Shown here one piece after another: positions 14,592 through 21,282 of a stretch of DNA of 21,282 nt (the stretch's first letter is position 1; each line of letters opens with the position of its first letter). The stretch spans positions 1-21,282 of the forward strand of contig JACCVK010000239.1 in the NCBI GenBank assembly GCA_013698195.1. Reading direction: 5' to 3'. This stretch comes from Actinomycetota bacterium (GTDB taxonomy: Bacteria > Actinomycetota > Thermoleophilia > Gaiellales > Gaiellaceae). The notes under the pieces are model-generated. The model worked only from the letters and a program-made list of their open reading frames with translations, searched no databases and was not told where the DNA came from. The position numbers and the translations under genes are program-made.

Positions 14592-14945
14592 CTAGGAATC
14601 CCCGGGAAGCTCGAGCCGCTGGGACGACTCGGCTCGCGGGCGCAGCGACCGAGCGAGCTTGATGTGCGGCTTTGCTTCCTCCTGCTTCCCCTGGTTGACG
14701 AGCGAGCGGGCCAGGCCGTAGTGGGCGTACTCGTCCGCCGGAGCGAGCTCTACGAGCGCCCGGAACTCAGTCTCGGCTTCTGCGAAGCGGCCGAGCCTGA
14801 AGTACGCGATGCCGAGCGCCTCGCGGATCGAGCGCGAGCTCGGCTCACGCCGCTTCGCCTTCTCGAGCGCAACGGTGGCCTGGGCGTTCCGGCCACTTCG
14901 TAGGTGATCACGGCCCTGCTGGAAGAAGTCGTAGGTCTCGGTCAG
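14592..14945 (-). CDS. Small tetratricopeptide-repeat protein
   Basis: About 117 residues form three consecutive TPR units (roughly 4-37, 38-71 and 72-105): TYDFFQQGRDHLRSGRNAQA, then IREALGIAYFRLGRFAEAET, then YAHYGLARSLVNQGKQEEAK. TPRs mediate protein-protein contacts; partners are unknown. The open frame extends upstream to 15137, but that stretch is antisense-like, within the transglutaminase gene. No ATG, GTG or TTG lies in frame close to the first TPR. The best start is a CTG at 14945 with GAGGAG 6 nt upstream, inside the transglutaminase stop region (12-nt window). The alternative is a longer protein from an upstream start. Its position after the transglutaminase gene suggests co-expression with the MoxR-DUF58-transglutaminase set. 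Confidence 0.75.
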   Translation of the reverse strand: MTETYDFFQQGRDHLRSGRNAQATVALEKAKRREPSSRSIREALGIAYFRLGRFAEAETEFRALVELAPADEYAHYGLARSLVNQGKQEEAKPHIKLARSLRPRAESSQRLELPGDS

Positions 14946-14951
14946 CGCCCG

Positions 14952-14957
14952 CTCCTC
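14952..14957 (-). promoter_or_regulatory. Ribosome binding site for the TPR gene
   Basis: GAGGAG overlaps the transglutaminase stop codon region and lies 6 nt before the proposed CTG start at 14945. It is the main argument for that start. Confidence 0.55.
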
Positions 14958-17169
14958 ACCCCTGCCATCCCCGGAGGGAGCGCAGCGAGACGAAGCCACG
15001 AAGCCGGGCGACCAGCGAGAGCTCTGTGCGCGCCCTCTTGAGCAGCGCGCGCAGCTCACTGCGAGCACGTACAGCGGCTGCCGAGGCTTCGTCGGGGGTG
15101 CCGAAGCGCCCGCGGCCGACGGCGTCCACGAACGCATGACCGTTCAAGCCGAGCTCGGCGTCGACCGCACGGCACAGATCGTCGAGCGTCGCGCTAGCCG
15201 GCAGTGAGACTCCCTGATCGCGGAGGAACCCCTCGAGCTCGCGCCGGCTTGCCGTCGAGAGACGTCGAGGACTCCTCGTGAGGTAGCGGCAGCGCCGGAT
15301 CGACCATTTCGCGCCACCGATCACCGCTCCAGCCACGGCGGCGAGGAGCAGCCCGAGCGCGAGAACCGAGGGTCGCTCGCCGCGCTGCGTCGTGGCCTCG
15401 ACGTTTCCGGCGGCGTCTGCTTGATCTCCGGTGCGTGAATCGCTGAGAGCGTCGAAGTCCCCTCGGCGGAGCGCGCTGACGGTCTCCGAGGAGTTTGTTG
15501 CCAGCGAATACTGGGTCGAGAACGTTCCGCGCCCCGGGGTCGGGTCGAACGGAACCCAGCCGTAGCCTGCGAACCACACCTCCACCCAGGCGTGGGCATT
15601 GTGATCTGTGACAGTCCAGGCTCCGTCCTCGTAGACGCCGCTCGTGAACCCGACCGCCACGCGCGCCGGGATCCCGAGGAATCGCGCCATCACGGCCATC
15701 GCGCCCGCGAAGTACTGACAGTATCCCGCCCGGCTCGAGGTGACGAAATGGACGAGTGGAGGCTCGACGCCGAGCGGCGGACGCTCGTCGTACCGGAACC
15801 CCCCACGTTGGCGGAGCCAGGATTCGAGTGCGAGGACGGTCGCATATGCCGACTTCGCCCCCACGGTCCTCTGGCGTGCCTGCTCGAACAACGGGCGGTA
15901 GGCGCCGAAGTCGGAGTAGGAGGGATCGTCGAGGAACGCGTTGACGTACTGCACACGGCCGGGCGTGCCGAAAGGCGGGAGCACTCGGCCCCACAGGTTG
16001 AGATAGCGTCGCGCGCTCGTCGGGTACCGGGCAGGAGCTGCGGCCAGAGCCTCGGGCGATGGGTCTGGCAGGTAGCTCCAGACGCGATAGCGCGTCCCGC
16101 CGGCCAGCCTGCGCTGGGCGCGCATGATGCCACCCGCGTACGAGAACACCCTCCCGAGCGAGGGAGCCTCGAGAGCCACCGGCGTTCCTGCCGCGACGAG
16201 CCGGTCATCGACGAGCGCTTTCACCGTGATCCTCTGCTCGAGCCAGCCGTCTCGCTTGGCGGCAGCGGGAGGCGTGAGCGAGTCGAGCTCGAGCTCACCC
16301 GACGCCTCGCGCATGTCCGCGACCGTCAGGTCCTCGAACCAGCGGTCGGCGAAGAACGTGTCCAAGGTCGATGCACGCCAGTACTCCGCTCGGTCGGGAC
16401 CGGAGATCCTGAGCACCTCGGTCGAGGTCGGCGGGAACGAGATTCCGTCGTACTGCGCATCCCATATGAACCGCACGCCGAGTGCTCGTGGCTCGGCGCC
16501 TCGCAGGTCCCAGGCCTGCCAGTCGACGACAGCCTCGCGCGTGAACGAGGTGACGGACGAGACCCAGGCTGCGCCGACGACGACGAGCGCCGCGATCGCG
16601 ACTCCTCCCACGAGCGTCTGGGACGAGCGCGCGCGGAGAACCAAGCCGATCGAGAGCGCCCCGGCCAGGGCGAGCGTGCCCACCGCGACCGCAGACTCGT
16701 CGACCAGCGTGGCGGGCCAACCCGCGCCCGCGATCGTGACCGCAGCCGCGGCGAGAGGTCGTCTCGTAGCCACGAGCACGGCGACAGCCGTGACGAAGGC
16801 GAAGACCGCAAGCACCACAACGCCATGCATCTCGGGGCGCTGCGACGGATCGAATGGGACGACGACGTCGTAGAAATCGCTCACGCCGACCCCGAACGCA
16901 GCGAGCAACGGGCCGGCAACGTGCTCGTCTCGGTACGGCAGCAGCTCCCACGGCTCGAATCCGAAGGCGATCCAGGTAGTCGCGGCCAGCGCGAGCGCAC
17001 CGGCGAAGGCCCGGCTCAGCCACGAGCGCGCGAGGGCGAGCAGTAGCCCAAGCAGGCCCGCGAGCACGACCTCGCGAGAGCGCGTGTCTTCGAGGCGTCC
17101 CCACGAGACGGTTAGCGCAACTGCAGGCAACGCTGCCGCCGCGAGCGTCCGCAGAACGGCGCTAGCCAC
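14956..17169 (-). CDS. Membrane-anchored transglutaminase-like protein (TgpA-type)
   Basis: The 737-residue product starts with a run of about six hydrophobic segments (roughly residues 1-220), then an extracytoplasmic part, and a transglutaminase core whose triad is visible: Cys484 in GYCQYFAGAMAVMA, His526 in DHNAHAWVEVW and Asp542 in FDPTPG. A further membrane segment (SVLALGLLLAAVAGAVIGGA) precedes a C-terminal cytoplasmic, DUF4129-like region. Such proteins usually sit with MoxR and DUF58 genes, as here; the substrate is not known in most species. The GTG at 17169 is preferred: GGGGGGAGGG (17178-17187) lies 8 nt upstream, and it overlaps the DUF58 stop by 8 nt. The open frame extends to 17301, but that part lies inside the DUF58 gene. 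Confidence 0.92.
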   Translation of the reverse strand: MASAVLRTLAAAALPAVALTVSWGRLEDTRSREVVLAGLLGLLLALARSWLSRAFAGALALAATTWIAFGFEPWELLPYRDEHVAGPLLAAFGVGVSDFYDVVVPFDPSQRPEMHGVVVLAVFAFVTAVAVLVATRRPLAAAAVTIAGAGWPATLVDESAVAVGTLALAGALSIGLVLRARSSQTLVGGVAIAALVVVGAAWVSSVTSFTREAVVDWQAWDLRGAEPRALGVRFIWDAQYDGISFPPTSTEVLRISGPDRAEYWRASTLDTFFADRWFEDLTVADMREASGELELDSLTPPAAAKRDGWLEQRITVKALVDDRLVAAGTPVALEAPSLGRVFSYAGGIMRAQRRLAGGTRYRVWSYLPDPSPEALAAAPARYPTSARRYLNLWGRVLPPFGTPGRVQYVNAFLDDPSYSDFGAYRPLFEQARQRTVGAKSAYATVLALESWLRQRGGFRYDERPPLGVEPPLVHFVTSSRAGYCQYFAGAMAVMARFLGIPARVAVGFTSGVYEDGAWTVTDHNAHAWVEVWFAGYGWVPFDPTPGRGTFSTQYSLATNSSETVSALRRGDFDALSDSRTGDQADAAGNVEATTQRGERPSVLALGLLLAAVAGAVIGGAKWSIRRCRYLTRSPRRLSTASRRELEGFLRDQGVSLPASATLDDLCRAVDAELGLNGHAFVDAVGRGRFGTPDEASAAAVRARSELRALLKRARTELSLVARLRGFVSLRSLRGWQG

Positions 17170-18364
17170 TTGCGAGGCCCTCCCCCCGCTGGGCCTCGAG
17201 GACGGAGGCGAGATCATTCCCACGCCGCACCACCGCGACCCGAAGCCCCGCTGCCGAGAGCCGGAGAACTGCCGGGACGGCCCTGGTAGGGCGACCGGCA
17301 AAGCTCGGTGCGTCGATCCACACGACGCTCACGGGCCGCCGTCCCGCGAGGTCGAGCAAGCGGGTCGCAGCGACGAGGCTCTGGGTCGCCGTGACGAACA
17401 CGAGCTCGAGCGCGTGGTCGACGACCCTCGGCGGCTGCACGAGAAAGCGCGCAAGATCGTGCGACGCATTCGGTCTCACGGCTGCGAGCGCCCCCAGCAC
17501 GGAGTGAAACTCGCCCTCGAGCGAGGCCGAGCACGTCACCGAATCGCCGTCGGTGGTCGTCACGAGGGCTGCTTGCCGCCCGCGGGCGACGTGGGCGCGC
17601 ACGAGGGAGCCCGCGGCACGTACTGCCGTGTCGAAGCTCGAGCGCGGCGGCGTGCCCGCCGCACCGGCCGGGTCGCAGTCGAGGACGACCACGAGTGACT
17701 CGCGGGGCGAGTCGATGAGCTCCTTCACCATGAGCTCCCCCCGACGAGCCGTCGTCGGCCAGTGCACGCGCCGAAGCGACTCTCCCTGCTCGTACTCGCG
17801 TACCGAGTGGAAGTCATAGCCCGCCGGCCGGCGCAGAAGCAGCCGGCGACCGTCGCCGAACGTTCGGCCCGAGTCGTCGAAGAGCGTCGTGAGCTCCACG
17901 AGGCGTGGATGGACGACGGCCGTCACCGGCGAGCCGAGCGGATGCGACCGAACCTCGAGCCCAAGCGGGTCGCGCACCTCGAATCTTCCGTCGAGTCCCT
18001 CGTAACGGCCCCGCGGGAGCCTCCCGAGCTTGGCCTCTCCGACCAAGCGCCCAGCCCGACCCCGCAGGCGGCACTCGTAGCTTCCGATTTCGTCGAGCGC
18101 GCCGACGACCACTGCGGAGCCGAAAGCGAAGCGCGATCGCCGGCGAGCGTCTATGCGCAACGTCACGGAGTCGCCCTCGGTCGCCGGATTCGGCACAACG
18201 GTCGTGCGGACATCGACCGGCCCGCTTGCTCCCCGGACGAACGCGCGCGCGAGGAGAGCCGCGAGCAAGAGGCCGAGCCCGGCGACGCCGAGCGGACGCG
18301 ACGCGAAGACGATTGCAGCTGCGAGCACGCCGCCGCCCAGGGCCAGCGCGCCGTGACGCATCAC
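17162..18364 (-). CDS. DUF58 domain-containing protein
   Basis: This is a 400-residue protein with two N-terminal hydrophobic segments (about 6-22 and 26-44), a beta-rich region, and the DUF58 signature YDFHSVREYEQGESLRRVHW (183-202) followed by PTTARRGELMVKE. The C-terminal half resembles a von Willebrand A-like fold (VVVLDCDP, then a later VVWIDAP). DUF58 proteins typically partner a MoxR ATPase and a membrane transglutaminase, exactly the neighbours here. The function is thought to be assembly or chaperoning of membrane or envelope complexes but is poorly defined. The start could be GTG 18364 (overlapping the MoxR stop as GTGA) or ATG 18361; I use the first. Confidence 0.93.
   Translation of the reverse strand: MMRHGALALGGGVLAAAIVFASRPLGVAGLGLLLAALLARAFVRGASGPVDVRTTVVPNPATEGDSVTLRIDARRRSRFAFGSAVVVGALDEIGSYECRLRGRAGRLVGEAKLGRLPRGRYEGLDGRFEVRDPLGLEVRSHPLGSPVTAVVHPRLVELTTLFDDSGRTFGDGRRLLLRRPAGYDFHSVREYEQGESLRRVHWPTTARRGELMVKELIDSPRESLVVVLDCDPAGAAGTPPRSSFDTAVRAAGSLVRAHVARGRQAALVTTTDGDSVTCSASLEGEFHSVLGALAAVRPNASHDLARFLVQPPRVVDHALELVFVTATQSLVAATRLLDLAGRRPVSVVWIDAPSFAGRPTRAVPAVLRLSAAGLRVAVVRRGNDLASVLEAQRGEGLASG
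17178..17187 (-). promoter_or_regulatory. Ribosome binding site deciding the transglutaminase start
   Basis: The minus-strand run GGGGGGAGGG lies 8 nt before the GTG at 17169, within the last codons of the DUF58 gene. It favours this start over the two upstream ATG codons in the same frame. Confidence 0.65.
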
Positions 18365-19329
18365 GCCGGTACGGGTGTCTCGTCGAGCGCCTGCTGGACC
18401 GCCTCTGCGGAGCTCGTCCCGGACGCCCTCGCCGCCGGAGCAACGATCAAGCGGTGCGCGAGGACGGCGACCGCCACGGTCTGCACGTCCTCGGGGAGCA
18501 CGAACTCGCGTCCGCGGGCAACCGCCCGCGCCTTCGCGACGCGCAAGAGCGCAATACCCGAGCGGGGGCTGGCACCGAGCGCGAGCTGCGAGCTCGAGCG
18601 TGTGTGCCGCAGCAGCTCGACGACGTAGCGGTTGACGCTTTCCTCCACGAAGACCGCGCGTGCGGCCTGGATGGCGCCGAGCACCTCGTTGTGCGGTGCC
18701 ACGGCCCGCAAGTCATCGAGCGGGGGCGCGGTCGTTTGCTCCTCGAGCATTCGCGCCTCCTCCGCGAGCGGCGGGTAGCCGAGCGAGAGCCGCGCGGTAA
18801 AGCGGTCGAGCTGCGCTTCCGGAAGCGGATACGTCCCCTCGTACTCGATCGGGTTCTGCGTCGCAAGGACGAGGAAGGGAAGCTCGATCCCATACGTCGC
18901 GCCGTCGATCGTCACCTGCTGTTCTTGCATCGCCTCCAGCAGGGCGGACTGCGTTTTCGGCGAGGCACGGTTGATCTCGTCGACGAGGAGCACATTCGCG
19001 AAGACCGGTCCGGGCCGAAACTCGAACTCGTTCGACCTCTGGTTGAAGACGCTGACCCCCGTCACGTCGCTCGGCAACAGGTCGGGTGTGAACTGAAGCC
19101 GCGAGAACGAGAGGTCGAGCGAGCGAGCGAGGGACTTGGCGAGGACGGTCTTACCCACCCCTGGGAAGTCCTCGATGATCACGTGGCCCTCCGCGAGAAC
19201 GCAGAGCACGCAGAGCTCGAGCGTCTCCTGCGGAGCACGAACGGCTCGCTGGAGGTTCGCGACGACGCGCTCGACGACATCCGCGCCAGCAGCGGGAGCG
19301 AGCTCGCGTGTCACCGTGCCGTCGGTCAC
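18361..19329 (-). CDS. MoxR-family AAA+ ATPase
   Basis: MoxR ATPases act as chaperones that activate or assemble partner complexes. The 322-residue protein has Walker A FPGVGKT (55-61), the MoxR-typical LQFTPDLLPSDVTGVSVFNQ (78-97), Walker B VLLVDEINRASPKTQSALLE (113-132), a sensor region LATQNPIEYEGTYPLPEAQL, and the C-terminal lid (GASPRSGIALLRVAKARA). The start is the GTG at 19329, overlapping the coaBC stop as GTGA. The same frame is open to 19644, but that part is antisense-like within coaBC. The cluster MoxR-DUF58-transglutaminase-TPR directly follows coaBC and is probably co-transcribed with it. Confidence 0.94.
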   Translation of the reverse strand: MTDGTVTRELAPAAGADVVERVVANLQRAVRAPQETLELCVLCVLAEGHVIIEDFPGVGKTVLAKSLARSLDLSFSRLQFTPDLLPSDVTGVSVFNQRSNEFEFRPGPVFANVLLVDEINRASPKTQSALLEAMQEQQVTIDGATYGIELPFLVLATQNPIEYEGTYPLPEAQLDRFTARLSLGYPPLAEEARMLEEQTTAPPLDDLRAVAPHNEVLGAIQAARAVFVEESVNRYVVELLRHTRSSSQLALGASPRSGIALLRVAKARAVARGREFVLPEDVQTVAVAVLAHRLIVAPAARASGTSSAEAVQQALDETPVPA

Positions 19330-20498
19330 CGCGTGGCCATGATCCTCTCCACCTCGTCCAGCACGGCCGCGGCGATGCGGCGTTTCGGGGCTTTGGCGAT
19401 GTGCTGCTCGGCTCCGTTGGAAACGAGGACGACCTCGTTCTCCGCCGTGTCGAAGCCGATGTCGGATCTGCCGATGTCGTTGAACACGATGAGATCGGCG
19501 CTCTTCGCGACCTTCTTCTCGCGGGCTCTCTCGAGCCCGTTGCCTGCACTCTCCGCGGCGAACCCCACCAGCACCTGCCGGTCGGTCCGGTTCGCGCCGA
19601 GGGCGGCGAGGACGTCCGTGGTGGGCGTGAGCTCGACCGTCCACGAACTGCCGTCCTTTGCCCGCTTCGCCGTCTCGGGCGCAGCGGGCCGGTAGTCGGC
19701 AACCGCGGCCGCCATGATCACGACGTCCGCGTCCGCTCGAGCGAGCGCTTCGCGCTCGATGTCCGCTGCGGTCGGCGTCTCGACGACGGTCACGCCCGTG
19801 GGCACCGGAACGGCGAGATTCGCTGCGAGCAACGTCACCTCGGCGCCGCGCCTCCGCGCTTCCTCCGCCACCGCGACGCCCATACTCCCCGACGAGCGAT
19901 TGCCGAGGAAACGCACAGCGTCGAGCTGCTCTCGCGTCCCTCCCGCCGACACGAGGACACGCCGACCGGCGAGGGAGCTCGACGCTCGCGGTGACGCACC
20001 GGCGAGCTCACGCGCGACGACTTCCGCGATCTCCTCGGGCTCCGCCATCCGCCCTGGCCCCACCTCACCTTCGGCGAGCTCTCCCTCTGCCGGCCCGACG
20101 AATACGACGCCTCGTTGGCGCAGGATCTCGGCATTCGCCTGCGTCGCCGCGTGCTGCCACATCCGCACGTTCATCGCCGGCGCGACCACGACCGGCCCGT
20201 CGTGCGCGAGCGCAGCTTCCGTGAGGACGTCGTCGGCGAGGCCGTGAGCCAGCCGGGCGAGCGTATTCGCGGTCAGAGGGGCGACGACGAGCAGGTCCGC
20301 CCGCTCGAGGTGCGGGTAGGCGTCCCGCCGGGGGGTCGTGCGGGCCAGGGCAAAGAAGGTCTCCGGAGCGACGAAGCGCGCGGCTGCTTCCGTCACGATC
20401 GGGTACACGTCGTGCGGAGCCCGGACGAGCAGGCGCACGAGCGTACAGGCCTTGTAGGCCGCGATCCCGCCGGTGACTCCGACCAGGATGCGTGCCAT
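19326..20498 (-). CDS. coaBC: Phosphopantothenoylcysteine decarboxylase / phosphopantothenate-cysteine ligase
   Basis: CoaBC carries out two steps of coenzyme A synthesis: ligation of cysteine to 4'-phosphopantothenate (CoaB) and FMN-dependent decarboxylation (CoaC). The CoaC half (about 1-165) has GVTGGIAAYKACTLVRLL, the catalytic His63 in AYPHLERADLL and PAMN (107-110). The region aligned to the active-site ACGDIGPGRM of E. coli reads AEGEVGPGRM, putting Glu143 where Cys158 is expected. The CoaB half starts near 178 with VLVSAGGTREQLDAVRFLGN (Asn200), RSSGSMG and AAAVADYRP. The 390-residue length is normal. The ATG at 20498 lies 14 nt after the rpoZ stop, without a strong ribosome binding site. 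Confidence 0.96.
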   Translation of the reverse strand: MARILVGVTGGIAAYKACTLVRLLVRAPHDVYPIVTEAAARFVAPETFFALARTTPRRDAYPHLERADLLVVAPLTANTLARLAHGLADDVLTEAALAHDGPVVVAPAMNVRMWQHAATQANAEILRQRGVVFVGPAEGELAEGEVGPGRMAEPEEIAEVVARELAGASPRASSSLAGRRVLVSAGGTREQLDAVRFLGNRSSGSMGVAVAEEARRRGAEVTLLAANLAVPVPTGVTVVETPTAADIEREALARADADVVIMAAAVADYRPAAPETAKRAKDGSSWTVELTPTTDVLAALGANRTDRQVLVGFAAESAGNGLERAREKKVAKSADLIVFNDIGRSDIGFDTAENEVVLVSNGAEQHIAKAPKRRIAAAVLDEVERIMATR

Positions 20499-20512
20499 CG
20501 GAGGGCGCCCGC

Positions 20513-20749
20513 TTAGACGGGCGGGTACGTGTAGGTGATCTTGCCGCTCGCGACTTCCTCCAACGACATCGTGAGGTAGTTCTTCGAGCGGGATTCGATC
20601 AGCGGCGGTGGGGCTTCCTCGAAGCCGATGCCCTCGCCGAGCTGGTGGTGGTAGTTGTTGATCTGGCGCGCGCGCTTGGCGGCGATGATGACGATTGCGT
20701 ACCGGGAATCGACCTTCGCCAGCAGATCGTCTAGGCGTGGATGAATCAT
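20513..20749 (-). CDS. rpoZ: DNA-directed RNA polymerase omega subunit
   Basis: Omega wraps the C-terminal tail of the beta' subunit and helps polymerase assembly. The 78-residue product has DSRYAIVIIAAKRARQINNY followed by the actinobacterial-type HHQLGEG segment, and the conserved C-terminal SKNYLTMSLEEVASGKITY. The ATG at 20749 overlaps the gmk stop (ATGA), which is the typical gmk-rpoZ junction, so translation is probably coupled to gmk. Confidence 0.96.
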   Translation of the reverse strand: MIHPRLDDLLAKVDSRYAIVIIAAKRARQINNYHHQLGEGIGFEEAPPPLIESRSKNYLTMSLEEVASGKITYTYPPV

Positions 20750-21282
20750 GGGCGGCTCATGGTACCTGCGGGCGTCAGCTCGCAGCCGACGATCGCCGTG
20801 AGCGCCGCCGTTGCGCGCTCGAGATCGTCGTTTCGAACCATGTACCGGAACCTGTGGGCCTGCTCGAGCTGCTCGCGCGCGAGCTCGAGCCGCTCGTCGA
20901 TCTCCCCCGTGCTCTCCGTCGCCCGCTCGCTCAGGCGCCGTTCGAGCTCGGCAACGTCCGCGACGATGAACACCGTCACGCTTCCCTCGACTTCGGCTTG
21001 GACTCGCAGCGCGCCTTCGAGCTCCAGCTCGAGCACGCAGACCCGTCCCTCGCCGGAGATTCGCTCGATCTCGGAGTGCAGCGTGCCGTAGCGTCTGCCG
21101 GAGACGTAGGGAACGTGCTCGAGGAACTCGCCCGCCTGGACGCGGCGCTCGAATTCCTCGTCGGACACGAACCAGTACTCGCGCCCGTTCTCTTCACCTG
21201 GACGCTGCGGCCGTGTGGTCGCGGAGACCGCTACCTCGAGCGTTGGAATCCGATCGACGAGACCCTTGATCAGCGTGCCCTT
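20746..21282 (-). CDS. gmk: Guanylate kinase, 5' end cut by window
   Basis: Gmk phosphorylates GMP to GDP. The window starts inside the P-loop: the first visible residues are KGTLIKGLVDRIPTLEVAVS, then ATTRPQRPGEENGREYWFVS, which contains the GMP-binding TTRPxRPGE motif. Further on are FLEHVPYVSGRRYGTLHSEI and the lid and C-terminal region RNDDLERATAALTAIV. Roughly the first 10-20 residues, including most of the Walker A glycines, are outside the window. The stop codon overlaps the rpoZ start. Family and function are firm. Confidence 0.96.
   Translation of the reverse strand, partial: KGTLIKGLVDRIPTLEVAVSATTRPQRPGEENGREYWFVSDEEFERRVQAGEFLEHVPYVSGRRYGTLHSEIERISGEGRVCVLELELEGALRVQAEVEGSVTVFIVADVAELERRLSERATESTGEIDERLELAREQLEQAHRFRYMVRNDDLERATAALTAIVGCELTPAGTMSRP

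Noticed and set aside
15592..17046. A 484-codon plus-strand open frame opposite the transglutaminase gene
   Set aside because: The minus frame contains a transglutaminase triad and membrane segments; the plus frame is charged low-complexity sequence typical of antisense reading in high-GC genes.
17905..19695. A 596-codon plus-strand open frame opposite DUF58, MoxR and coaBC
   Set aside because: It spans three well-identified minus-strand genes and has no recognisable domain; its composition is that of a shadow frame.
1..21282. CRISPR arrays, tRNA or rRNA genes, transposases, defence or toxin-antitoxin genes
   Set aside because: No regularly spaced repeats, cloverleaf-like or rRNA-like stretches, and no such proteins were seen; nearly all sequence is accounted for by identified genes.

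Overview
The window is a GC-rich chromosomal segment from a bacterium, most likely an actinomycete-phylum organism (Actinomycetota) and plausibly class Thermoleophilia (Gaiellales/Solirubrobacterales type). The reasons are the very high GC with GC3-rich codons, the linked gmk-rpoZ-coaBC and rimP-nusA-infB-rbfA-truB-ribF-rpsO-pnp gene orders, a short IF2, and an actinobacterial-type omega subunit and PNPase. The class-level call is an inference from protein resemblance and was not tested.

Nearly everything is on the minus strand, so the biological reading order runs from the right end to the left. (1) 21282-14119: 5'-truncated gmk, rpoZ, coaBC, a MoxR ATPase, a DUF58 protein, a membrane transglutaminase, a small TPR protein and dtd. 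Most junctions overlap by 4-12 bases, so translational coupling is likely. A clear intrinsic terminator at 14011-14036 closes this block. (2) 13978-6793: rimP, nusA, infB, ylxP (DUF503), rbfA, nrnA-type DHH phosphoesterase, truB and ribF, the classical translation/transcription-factor operon. (3) 6727-4210: an ABC-2 exporter (ATPase plus two paralogous permeases, joined by ATGA overlaps). (4) 2806-4158: the only plus-strand gene, a divergent single-chain gamma-glutamyltransferase homologue, convergent with the exporter. (5) 2668-1: rpsO and pnp (3' end cut by the window), separated by a long hairpin like the RNase III site of other rpsO-pnp operons. Segments 3 and 4 sit where ribF would normally be followed directly by rpsO.

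The most unusual signal is an inverted duplication of a non-coding/3'-gene junction. The end of the exporter permease gene plus a perfect 28-bp palindrome (4154-4314) recurs in opposite orientation at 9947-10080, wedged between infB and ylxP. There it survives as a 30-codon permease remnant (82/90 bases identical) beside its own 28-bp palindrome. The two palindromes differ by one compensatory base pair, so both remain perfectly self-complementary. Other oddities are a C-terminal Cys3His motif on NusA with no ylxR gene between nusA and infB, a Cys-to-Glu change at the expected CoaC active-site cysteine of CoaBC, a GGT-like protein with altered glycine-rich motifs, a TruB without its C-terminal domain, and a probable CTG start for the TPR gene.

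I found no tRNA or rRNA gene, CRISPR array, prophage, transposase or defence system. Apart from the repeat and the exporter/GGT insertion, this is housekeeping chromosome.
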